From the NCBI GenBank assembly GCA_023229385.1, contig JALNZI010000001.1, positions 124,001 to 188,000 of the forward strand: 64,000 nt of DNA. Reading direction: 5' to 3'. The stretch's first letter is position 1; each line of letters opens with the position of its first letter. Below are positions 56,036 to 63,244 of this stretch, piece by piece. The notes under the pieces were generated by a model. It saw only the letters and a program-made list of their open reading frames with translations. It made no database searches and was not told where the DNA came from. Both the position numbers and the translations under genes were made by a program. The stretch comes from Candidatus Omnitrophota bacterium. GTDB taxonomy: Bacteria > Omnitrophota > Gorgyraeia > Gygaellales > Profunditerraquicolaceae.

Positions 56036-57325
56036 CTAAATAATAGTATACATAGCATTAAATTCTTGTTTCATAGACGAGCACTGTTCCGTAAGAAACT
56101 GTAACCTCTCATCTCCACAAGCATAACTTTGGCTGGAACTCAGCCTAGTTGCAGTTTCCCGCAAATGTTTATCCATCAACCATAGGGCATAATATTGTAG
56201 ATTTTTAGCAGCGTTAACATCGCGATCATGATGCACTCCACAATTGCTACAAGTCCATTCTCTATCTGACAGTTTCAATTCGTTATGTTTATGCCCGCAA
56301 ACACTACAATACCTAGAAGAAGCATAGAAGGTAGGAGCCATTATTAAATGGATTCCAGCCCAGCTACATTTATACTTCAAAGTATCTCTAATTTTACCAA
56401 AAGAAGAATCTAAAATAGAACTGGCTAATTTATGATTTTTGGACATATTTTTTGGTTTTAATGTTTCAATAACAATGACTTTTGGCTTGGCTTTTACCAA
56501 AGAACTTGCCAATTTATGCACAGCATCATTGCGGATATCCGCAACTTTCTTGTGAACTCTTGACAATCTTGTTATTGCTTTCTTTCTATTGGTACTTCCT
56601 TTAACTCTTCTAGATACCATTCTTTGATATCGTTGAAGTTTCTTTAAATGACTCTTGTATGCTTTCGGATTGTTAAATGCCTCACCTTCACTAGTAATCG
56701 CTAACTCTTTGATTCCTAAATCTACACCTAGAATATCATTAGTTTCTATTTCGCTAATTGGAGCCAACTCAGGGGCTTCAATATCTTCTTTTATTAAAAA
56801 TGAAACAAACCATCTATCTGCTTGGCGTGATACTGTTGCTTGACTTAATTTTAATTTCCCTTCTTGTATTGGATAATTCTTCTCCTTTAATCTAATCTTG
56901 CCTAATATTGGTAATTGAGCATAATTAGATGCAATATATATTGAACCTGTTAATCTAAATGAATCTTTATTTCCCTTTTTCTTAAATTTTGGATAATCTG
57001 ACTTTTTAGTGAAAAATTGTTTAAAAGCATATTCTAAGTCTCTTAATGATTCCTGGCCGCAGCATTTAGACACTTCACGAATCCAAGGAAACTCATTTTT
57101 GAGCAAGACCCATTCTTTGTGCCAATCTTGAGCATTGCCTAAAGTGCAGGGAATTTTAGGCAAATCATACATTATAGCTAAAGATTTATTAGCTTCATAT
57201 TCTCTAATAAGTTTGTCTAATTCCCAATTATATGCATAACGACTAATTCCAGCACTTTTAGCACATAAAGCTTTTTGACTATTATTGATTTTTAATTCAA
57301 TCTTATAACTGTGCATTCTAATCAT
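56036..57325 (-). CDS. tnpB: TnpB RNA-guided nuclease, copy B
   Basis: A 429-residue TnpB with intact RuvC residues: GVDLGI (D202), VIETL (E287), zinc pairs CSVC and CSNC, and HDRDVNAA (D369). No tnpA is nearby. Compared with copy A at 3841, the N-terminal 85 residues differ widely while the rest is nearly identical, which points to recombination between related elements. The gene runs through the omega-RNA end into the flank and stops about 25 bases later. Confidence 0.93.
   Translation of the reverse strand: MIRMHSYKIELKINNSQKALCAKSAGISRYAYNWELDKLIREYEANKSLAIMYDLPKIPCTLGNAQDWHKEWVLLKNEFPWIREVSKCCGQESLRDLEYAFKQFFTKKSDYPKFKKKGNKDSFRLTGSIYIASNYAQLPILGKIRLKEKNYPIQEGKLKLSQATVSRQADRWFVSFLIKEDIEAPELAPISEIETNDILGVDLGIKELAITSEGEAFNNPKAYKSHLKKLQRYQRMVSRRVKGSTNRKKAITRLSRVHKKVADIRNDAVHKLASSLVKAKPKVIVIETLKPKNMSKNHKLASSILDSSFGKIRDTLKYKCSWAGIHLIMAPTFYASSRYCSVCGHKHNELKLSDREWTCSNCGVHHDRDVNAAKNLQYYALWLMDKHLRETATRLSSSQSYACGDERLQFLTEQCSSMKQEFNAMYTII
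56060..56190 (-). ncRNA. predicted omega-RNA scaffold at the right end of tnpB copy B
   Basis: Conserved with copy A down to CAAGAATTTAA, then unrelated flank. Hairpin GGCTG-AGTTC-CAGCC at 56131-56145 covaries with GCGTG-AGTTC-CACGC in copy A. The guide would begin just beyond 56060 and differs from copy A. Upstream limit approximate. Confidence 0.7.
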
Positions 57326-57436
57326 TTTATATTATTTGCCCATTATTTTTTTGTATAAAATTTATTTATACCATCAAACTCCCACTGAATTTTAACTCAG
57401 TATTGTAATATTAACATATTTAGATAAATAATAGAT

Positions 57437-58135
57437 ATGTTTTTGCATGAGTTCCCTGCCTCAATAAAGTCGCAAACTCCTTTCAATTTAGTTATATCTA
57501 ACAGAGTTAAAACTATTACATTACCTATTCCTAAGTTTACCATCAATTCTAATTTAATATCTTCAAATAATTTAAATATACTTTTTACAACTCCTTACAA
57601 AGAACAAGAATTATTCAAAACATTTAATGCCTCAGAAATAGAATATTTAATAACCAGAATAACTGCTGTTTTATCTAATATAAATCTTCCAGAAAATATA
57701 TCAATATATCACTATGATCAAATATTTAACAATAATCTATTTAAATCATATAAACACTATACTAAATTAACTCATATTATTGCTAGCAATAATCAAATTT
57801 ATCCAATATATGAAAAAAATGATATAATAATAACTGAACCATCTCTAGTAATAGATGAATTAAATAGCAAAAAACTCATTAACAAAATTGCTAATGAAGT
57901 TTCAAATTCACTTATATTCATTAAAATAAAGCGGGATAACTTAACAAACATAAGTCACATATTTGGAGTATTATCACAAGTAGCTAATATATTAAATTAT
58001 GATGACTATGATAAAATATTTGCAATAAACCTTAAACAACCTATTGATCTATATGGAGTGCTCACTCAATCGGGTGTTAATAGCTCATTGGCAGTTATTG
58101 ATAGATCTAATGAATTATTTGAATTCCTACAATAA
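57437..58135 (+). CDS. hypothetical protein, 232 aa
   Basis: Not recognised. Starts MFLHEFPASIKSQTPF, with strands ILFTTPYKEQELFK and a helical region IEYLITRITAVLSNINL. An AATAATAG late-type motif precedes the ATG (TTAGATAAATAATAG), so it may be a late gene. It runs against the minus-strand block at 58137. Confidence 0.65.
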   Translation: MFLHEFPASIKSQTPFNLVISNRVKTITLPIPKFTINSNLISSNNLNILFTTPYKEQELFKTFNASEIEYLITRITAVLSNINLPENISIYHYDQIFNNNLFKSYKHYTKLTHIIASNNQIYPIYEKNDIIITEPSLVIDELNSKKLINKIANEVSNSLIFIKIKRDNLTNISHIFGVLSQVANILNYDDYDKIFAINLKQPIDLYGVLTQSGVNSSLAVIDRSNELFEFLQ

Positions 58136-58136
58136 G

Positions 58137-58577
58137 TTATAAATTAATATTATGTTTTTTAAGCTCTGAGGTTTCTTCTTGAATTTTATTAGCAGCATCT
58201 TTTGCATTATCGCTATGTTTTTTTACACCATCAGCATCTCCTCTATTTTTTGCAGAAATAGCTTGATTATTTTCAAATACGCAATCTTTGATGGCTTGAT
58301 TAAGAGCGGTTTTTTCTAAAGATATTGCAGGCTCATCATCACGATTTATTTCAACATTAGAACTTCCAAATGAAATATTTCTAATTTGATTAATATTATA
58401 GTTATGTAATTGATTACTTATATATAACGCATATTCATAGGCTGAATCAGATTCAACTAATGCTTCATCAACATCTATATATTCGTCATGATTACATGAA
58501 TCTAAAGATGGACAGCCATGAACACTTATTAGAAATGCCGCACCTAAGCAAATACTAGCCCAAATTCCTTTAGACAT
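58137..58577 (-). CDS. lipoprotein, 146 aa
   Basis: Signal peptide (GIWASICLGAAFLISVHGC) with lipobox-like VHGC, then a charged helical domain with KKHSDNAKDAANKIQEETSEL. Probably lipidated. A periplasmic helical lipoprotein would suit a spanin-like lysis role or an envelope role; neither is supported further. Confidence 0.65.
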   Translation of the reverse strand: MSKGIWASICLGAAFLISVHGCPSLDSCNHDEYIDVDEALVESDSAYEYALYISNQLHNYNINQIRNISFGSSNVEINRDDEPAISLEKTALNQAIKDCVFENNQAISAKNRGDADGVKKHSDNAKDAANKIQEETSELKKHNINL

Positions 58578-58580
58578 ATT

Positions 58581-58748
58581 TCAATCCTCCGTATCATTAT
58601 CTTCAAATTCCCAAGATGGTTTAAGTTCTCCATCTGACTCTTGTTTCCAAGTAATATCAAAATCATCTTCAGGGCTATCCATATCAGAATCAATGAAAGT
58701 ATTGGGTGATTTTTTAAACAAATTCTTAATAAAATTGAATATGCTCAT
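58581..58748 (-). CDS. small acidic protein, 55 aa
   Basis: ATG overlaps the stop of the preceding gene (ATGA). The product starts MSIFNFIKNLFKKSPNTF, an amphipathic helix, and has a highly acidic tail (DSPEDDFDITWKQESDGE). Probably a membrane-associated adaptor; not recognised. Confidence 0.6.
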   Translation of the reverse strand: MSIFNFIKNLFKKSPNTFIDSDMDSPEDDFDITWKQESDGELKPSWEFEDNDTED

Positions 58749-59014
58749 AGCCCAAATATATCTGCAAATATGCTTAATCCTTCTAATGCAATACCGGCTC
58801 CTGCTGCTAAGATATCTCCAGGAATACCTCCTAAGTCATCATCAATTGCTAAAGCAATTCCTGCGGCTGTTGCAAATGAGACTAATAATAGATTTGCATC
58901 TTCACTATTCGAGCAATCTTTTTTATGTAAAATTACATCATATGCAAAATCACTAGCTTCAGTTTTGCTCAATCCTTTTGATTGAGCATATTTAATTAAT
59001 TCATCATAGCTCAT
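58745..59014 (-). CDS. small membrane protein, 89 aa
   Basis: A helical N-terminus (YDELIKYAQSKGLSKTEA) and a Gly/Ala-rich hydrophobic C-terminus (LLLVSFATAAGIALAID, GDILAAGAGIALEGL). Looks like a glycine-zipper type membrane protein. Coupled to the acidic protein that follows. Confidence 0.65.
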   Translation of the reverse strand: MSYDELIKYAQSKGLSKTEASDFAYDVILHKKDCSNSEDANLLLVSFATAAGIALAIDDDLGGIPGDILAAGAGIALEGLSIFADIFGL

Positions 59015-59282
59015 GGGCGCTTACTCCATATCTATTTAATTCAAATATTTCACATTCAGCTTCAACGAATACTTCAAATCCAAGTTCAGTTGTTTTTGAA
59101 ATAATTTTCATACTGGTAGGAATACCTGTAGACAATGAATCAATTGAAACATTCTTTAACATATCCAATGCTAAATTAGTAGCTTCACTAAATCCTTCGG
59201 ATTCAGATATTACCTCAGTTTTCACTTTATTATAATAAGGGAAATCACTACCAATCATTTTTGTTGTGATATATACGAACAT
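59004..59282 (-). CDS. hypothetical protein, 92 aa
   Basis: Not recognised. Beta-rich, starts MFVYITTKMIGSDFPYYNK, and ends FELNRYGVSAHEL. It overlaps the next gene by 11 bases. Confidence 0.62.
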   Translation of the reverse strand: MFVYITTKMIGSDFPYYNKVKTEVISESEGFSEATNLALDMLKNVSIDSLSTGIPTSMKIISKTTELGFEVFVEAECEIFELNRYGVSAHEL

Positions 59283-59296
59283 GATGCGCTCCTTTA

Positions 59297-59734
59297 TTAA
59301 ATGCGTTCAATACCAAAATTAAATTTAGCATCAAGGCTTAAAAGCTCAGTTCCAGGTAATACTTCAATCTTCTTTCGCATATTCACATTTCTGTCAATAG
59401 ATCCTGAAATGGTGCTAATGTAAGTTGGCAGTTGATTAATTGGAAGATTACTTAATCCATCCAGGACAAAATCAAATCCCCCATCTAAAAATAGAATATC
59501 ATATTTATTTTTAGAAATGAAATTTAATGCAGTAATTCCATCCATAGCAACATCTGAAAATAGTTCGCCTGATTTTTCAGCAATTGATTTTTTAAGATTT
59601 GCATAATCTTCTGAATCAAAATAGTGGCAGTGCTTCAAGATAATGAAATGTAGAGCGGCAAATGCTCCATCTCCAGGAAACATATTTGCAAATTCTCCAA
59701 AATCATCATCAACTAGCAGAATTTTAAGAGACAC
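59297..59734 (-). CDS. CheY-like receiver domain protein
   Basis: A 145-residue protein with the receiver layout: acidic pair ILLVDDDFGE, phosphoacceptor-like aspartate in YDILFLDGGFD, and a final KIEVLPGTELL lysine. It starts with GTG. An insertion of about 25 residues lies after the first helix (CHYFDSEDYANLKK). A lone receiver in a phage could capture host phospho-signalling or have lost phosphorylation. The switch residue spacing looks intact. Confidence 0.72.
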   Translation of the reverse strand: MSLKILLVDDDFGEFANMFPGDGAFAALHFIILKHCHYFDSEDYANLKKSIAEKSGELFSDVAMDGITALNFISKNKYDILFLDGGFDFVLDGLSNLPINQLPTYISTISGSIDRNVNMRKKIEVLPGTELLSLDAKFNFGIERI

Positions 59735-59795
59735 ACAAACCCTTTCATTGATTCAAGCTCTTCCTAAAGGAGGTCTACATTATGCACCAACTATC

Positions 59796-59824
59796 AATAT
59801 AATATTTTTTAGAAATGCTGGCAA
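59796..59824 (-). promoter_or_regulatory. sigma70-type promoter of the receiver gene
   Basis: TTGCCA (59819-59824), 17 bases, TATATT (59796-59801) on the minus strand, about 60 bases ahead of the GTG. Confidence 0.75.
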
Positions 59825-59846
59825 GTGAATTCAGCCTTCTTTTGAT

Positions 59847-59875
59847 TTTACATGATATTTTGTTTTTATTATATT
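59847..59875 (+). promoter_or_regulatory. sigma70-type promoter of the GFH operon
   Basis: TTTACA (59847-59852), 17 bases, TATATT (59870-59875) on the plus strand; divergent with the promoter above. Confidence 0.75.
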
Positions 59876-59913
59876 AAGCTGGAACTTTTAAAATTTCGTA
59901 TTGAAAGGATAAT

Positions 59914-60129
59914 ATGTCATTTTTGCTAATATTGGGAATAAGTGGCTGGATATTAAATATCCTATTTTATGTCATATTTTGGAAAATAATAGATAAAGAA
60001 GAATTTGATATTAATGATTTAGGAGGAGAATGCATTCTTCATATTTTAGTATTAATACCATTTTTATTTATAATAGGATATTTGTTCGCTTGTGCATTGT
60101 TTGAATTAAGCATAGGAGATGACGAATGA
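59914..60129 (+). CDS. small membrane protein, 71 aa
   Basis: Two strong membrane segments (LLILGISGWILNILFYVIF and ILHILVLIPFLFIIGYLF) with an acidic loop (DKEEFDINDLGGE). First gene of the plus-strand operon, coupled to the next by ATGA. Probably not catalytic. Confidence 0.7.
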   Translation: MSFLLILGISGWILNILFYVIFWKIIDKEEFDINDLGGECILHILVLIPFLFIIGYLFACALFELSIGDDE

Positions 60130-60608
60130 AAGAAGCCGTATATTCTGTTAAATTTTTCCGTCTAAAAAATGGAATTTTAACTGGTCCTAGCCAAGGATAC
60201 AAATACACCAAACCGTCTAATTTTGGGGAGTTTGGAAGATGGCATACTATGGGTAAAAACGATGAAGATCCTGGCATATGCACTTGTGATAAAGGATTTC
60301 ACGCTCCTATATTAGAGTCTATAGAATATTGGAAAAACAATTATTATTATGAAGCAGATAAAATGCCTATTAAAGCATATATTGTACAATTAGGGGAATT
60401 TTGCTCATATGAAATTGATCCACTATTTAGTGGGAAAATAGCTTGTCAAAGAATTAGATTAATTAGAGAATTAAAGGGATTTAGTTTATGCAAGGCTGCT
60501 ATTAATTATTTAAACAAAGAATATAATTTAATAAGTGATAAATTAATTAGCGAATGTATTGCAAAGTATGGCAAATTTGACTATATTGACTATAAAGAGG
60601 CTAAGTGA
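60126..60608 (+). CDS. GFH-motif protein 1, 160 aa
   Basis: First of three consecutive paralogs of the domain seen at 10869: CTCDKGFHAPILESIEYW with a preceding variable loop, a hydrophobic strand (AYIVQLGEFCSY) and IRLIRELKGF. Lacks the solenoid repeats of the 10869 protein. The family is unassigned; it may be a small enzyme or binder. Stops in a TGATG overlap with the next. Confidence 0.7.
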   Translation: MKEAVYSVKFFRLKNGILTGPSQGYKYTKPSNFGEFGRWHTMGKNDEDPGICTCDKGFHAPILESIEYWKNNYYYEADKMPIKAYIVQLGEFCSYEIDPLFSGKIACQRIRLIRELKGFSLCKAAINYLNKEYNLISDKLISECIAKYGKFDYIDYKEAK

Positions 60609-61003
60609 TGATACGAGGAATTAAAATATTAGATGAAAGTTGTACCAGTTTATTATTTAAATATAAATTTGGATTTGATCTACTTAATCATACGTTAGGA
60701 TATCAAACTTGGGGCCATACTGTTAAATGCGGAGAATGGGGATTTCATGCTATGGCCCGAGATGTTAGTAATTATTATTTGTATAAAAAGATTTCTAGCA
60801 AAATTAAAAATCGAGCATTTATTGTAGAAATGACTGATGCTCTTGATTATGATTACGATTTAAAAATAATGGCAACTAGCTATATTAAATTTATATATGA
60901 ATTTGAACCATCTTGTTTATTAGATAAGGCAATTTTCAATAAAATATGTGATAAATTTAATGTAATTTCTTCTAAAGATTTCCCAACAAAAGGCATAATG
61001 TAA
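60608..61003 (+). CDS. GFH-motif protein 2, 131 aa
   Basis: The second GFH-type paralog: VKCGEWGFHAMARDVSNYYLY, then AFIVEMTDALD and SYIKFIYEF. The ATG at 60608 overlaps the previous stop by one base. Shorter than its neighbours at the C-terminus. Confidence 0.68.
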   Translation: MIRGIKILDESCTSLLFKYKFGFDLLNHTLGYQTWGHTVKCGEWGFHAMARDVSNYYLYKKISSKIKNRAFIVEMTDALDYDYDLKIMATSYIKFIYEFEPSCLLDKAIFNKICDKFNVISSKDFPTKGIM

Positions 61004-61443
61004 TGGCTAAAGCTATAAAATTTTTCAAGAATAACGGTGGATTTATTACTAGCCCGCATACTGGTTTAGCTTATGTTCCAGGTAATTTATATCGTACTTC
61101 TTTACCATTAGTGATGTGCGCAAATGGATTTCATTTTCCAAGCAATTTACTTGGAATAGAAAAATGGGGATTAAACTATTATACTAGTCATTTAACAAGC
61201 TGGATAATTGAAATTAGTGGAGCTATTATAGAAGACGATATTTATAATAAATTTGCAGTTCAAAATATGAAATTAATTGAAGAAGTGTCAATTACAATTA
61301 GATCATTTGATCGAAGAAATTCTCTAAGAGAATTAAAAAGCACCTTAAGAAATAATCATCCAGATTTAATATATTTTAATAGGAAATTTAGAAGCACTTT
61401 ATTATCAGTACCCGAAAAGCAGTGTTATTTAATAAAGGATTAA
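61003..61443 (+). CDS. GFH-motif protein 3, 146 aa
   Basis: The third paralog: VMCANGFHFPSNLLGIEKWG, WIIEISGAIIEDD and MKLIEEVSITI, with a basic C-terminal helix. It shares the operon and overlaps the previous gene by one base. Confidence 0.68.
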   Translation: MAKAIKFFKNNGGFITSPHTGLAYVPGNLYRTSLPLVMCANGFHFPSNLLGIEKWGLNYYTSHLTSWIIEISGAIIEDDIYNKFAVQNMKLIEEVSITIRSFDRRNSLRELKSTLRNNHPDLIYFNRKFRSTLLSVPEKQCYLIKD

Positions 61444-61445
61444 TA

Positions 61446-61805
61446 ATGTCAATAGCAAAATTAAATAAATTATGCTCATACTTATTATGGGATGATACTC
61501 ATCTGGACCGTATTAATTTTCATTTGCCTAATGATGGAAATAATCATTTAACATTTTTTATAGAAAAAGGTTTGCATGACTGCCGAATATGTATTAAGAT
61601 TAAACGCATATCAGATGCTAAGATTAGAATATACCCAAAACAATTGCTAGAAATTACTAATTTTGGAATCAATATTGATGCTATAAAAAATATGATTAGA
61701 ATATTATCTGATTGGGATTCATTTGATATATGTCAAAAGGATCTTAAAAATTTTAATTATGATTACACTGGATTACCTAACTACGAAGGAGATTCTAATG
61801 AATGA
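61446..61805 (+). CDS. hypothetical protein, 119 aa
   Basis: Not recognised. The ATG at 61446 has AAAGGATTAAT upstream; an upstream in-frame ATG overlaps the previous gene. Beginning SIAKLNKLCSYLLWDD, with NHLTFFIEKGLHDCRICIK. It overlaps the next gene by 8 bases. Confidence 0.62.
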   Translation: MSIAKLNKLCSYLLWDDTHLDRINFHLPNDGNNHLTFFIEKGLHDCRICIKIKRISDAKIRIYPKQLLEITNFGINIDAIKNMIRILSDWDSFDICQKDLKNFNYDYTGLPNYEGDSNE

Positions 61806-62409
61806 ATTTACCACAGAAAAGCCTCATACTAAACTATTAGCCTTAAAAAAAGCATTACATGCATTAGGTTTTAAGTGTGAATTTTGGCCTGTTAATTTTG
61901 CAGATGGAACCCAAGGTCATTCTATTCACGTATTAGCTCCTAAGAGCAATACTACCCCAAATATGAAATCTCAATTACTTGAAGATACTTCTATGTTTTC
62001 AATTAGTGTATTATTAGATGGAACTGTTAAAGATTATGATGATAATGGCTTGTCTATTTTATTTAATGAAGATCTTTCCCCTAAATCCTTATCTCAAGCC
62101 ACTATTATTGAAGGGATTCCGCATATCCAGAGTGTGATTTTGGATAGATTAGTAACCGCACTTGTACCAGAATTTGCTTGGGTTAGTATTCAAGCTAATG
62201 AATTAATTAGTAAATTTGCTTGTTGTAAAGATCCAATAAAAGTGAGAAAGATTATTAATTCTCTTATTAATAATGTATTTACTTCAAGTACTTGTGAAAG
62301 CGCTAGTGAATGGGGATTTAATGATACTTGTGTAAGAGATAGTATGTGTGAGGATATTGATAATAAGTTTGAATATGTTAAAGAAGTTATTGAAAAATAT
62401 GCGGAATAA
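61798..62409 (+). CDS. hypothetical protein, 203 aa
   Basis: Not recognised. The ATG at 61798 has GAAGGAG at a good distance. Contains HALGFKCEFWPVNFADGTQGH, SIHVLAPKSN, a Cys pair in KFACCKDP, and a helical end. Its 3' end overlaps a remnant on the opposite strand. Confidence 0.65.
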   Translation: MNEFTTEKPHTKLLALKKALHALGFKCEFWPVNFADGTQGHSIHVLAPKSNTTPNMKSQLLEDTSMFSISVLLDGTVKDYDDNGLSILFNEDLSPKSLSQATIIEGIPHIQSVILDRLVTALVPEFAWVSIQANELISKFACCKDPIKVRKIINSLINNVFTSSTCESASEWGFNDTCVRDSMCEDIDNKFEYVKEVIEKYAE

Positions 62410-62429
62410 AGGAATCATAATGAATAGGA

Positions 62430-62547
62430 TAGTTAATACAAATTCAGCAACTTTATAATTATATACTCCATGATAATATTCTTTACTTAATATTATGCTA
62501 TTTGGAATAGCCATTTCATATAAAAAACCATTATATGCAATCTTCAT
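62430..62547 (-). pseudogene. remnant of a tagged ADP-ribosyltransferase-like gene
   Basis: A perfect tag MKIAYNGFLYEM and a late promoter at 62554 are followed by EYYHGVYNY, the opening of an ADP-ribosyltransferase-like domain, but after about 35 codons the frame runs into the opposite-strand gene without any domain. The rest has been deleted, so this is a broken cargo gene. Its tag is nearly identical to those at 13994 and 15277. Confidence 0.7.
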
Positions 62548-62553
62548 GCTTAC

Positions 62554-62561
62554 TATTTATA
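62554..62561 (-). promoter_or_regulatory. T4-type late promoter of the remnant
   Basis: TATAAATA on the minus strand, 7-14 bases upstream of the remnant ATG. Confidence 0.55.
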
Positions 62562-62584
62562 TTACTATAATATATAATTAAAAT

Positions 62585-63232
62585 ATGAATCCAGATATAT
62601 TAGAAGAAGAAATATTATCAAAAACCACTAGAATTATTATGAATAAATTAGATGAGGCTAAAATATGTAAAAGAATAAAAATTGGAAAAATACCAAAAAA
62701 TCAAATAACTAGAATGATAACAAGTACTATATCAATGGAACTACTGCAAGACTTAACTTGTTTTCATGGTATTAATATGGATATTTCTGAAACTGTAACT
62801 TATGATATTTTGTATCAAGTGTATTGTGATCTTATTAAGTTCATTAAAGAAAAAGCAAATGTACTTAATAAAGATTATTATCCAACAGCAGACGGGGCAT
62901 TAGCTCGTATGTATGAATTATTGCATAAAGGAGATATTGTCATTAGCCCTTCCATCCCAACTATCCTAAATTTAAAATACAAAAGAATAAACGACTATAC
63001 ATTACTAGATATTGAAACAAATAAATTAATGTATACTTCACCAAATATTAATGAACCATTAACTATAATAAGTGCTCCTAATGATTTAACTATTAATATA
63101 GAAAGCATTTCTGATGAATTGAATATCAGAAAGGAAGACTTTTCTCCCCTATATACAATAAAGCTAACGTATTCATTATATACTAACTACGAATCTCTAG
63201 AGTCTTATATTTTATCTAATCCATGTGATTAA
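62585..63232 (+). CDS. hypothetical protein, 215 aa
   Basis: Not recognised. Helical first two thirds (EEEILSKTTRIIMNKLDEAK, TRMITSTISMELLQDLTCF) and a beta-rich end. It lies between the remnant and the partial tagged gene at 63245. Confidence 0.65.
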   Translation: MNPDILEEEILSKTTRIIMNKLDEAKICKRIKIGKIPKNQITRMITSTISMELLQDLTCFHGINMDISETVTYDILYQVYCDLIKFIKEKANVLNKDYYPTADGALARMYELLHKGDIVISPSIPTILNLKYKRINDYTLLDIETNKLMYTSPNINEPLTIISAPNDLTINIESISDELNIRKEDFSPLYTIKLTYSLYTNYESLESYILSNPCD

Positions 63233-63244
63233 TAAATACCTAAT

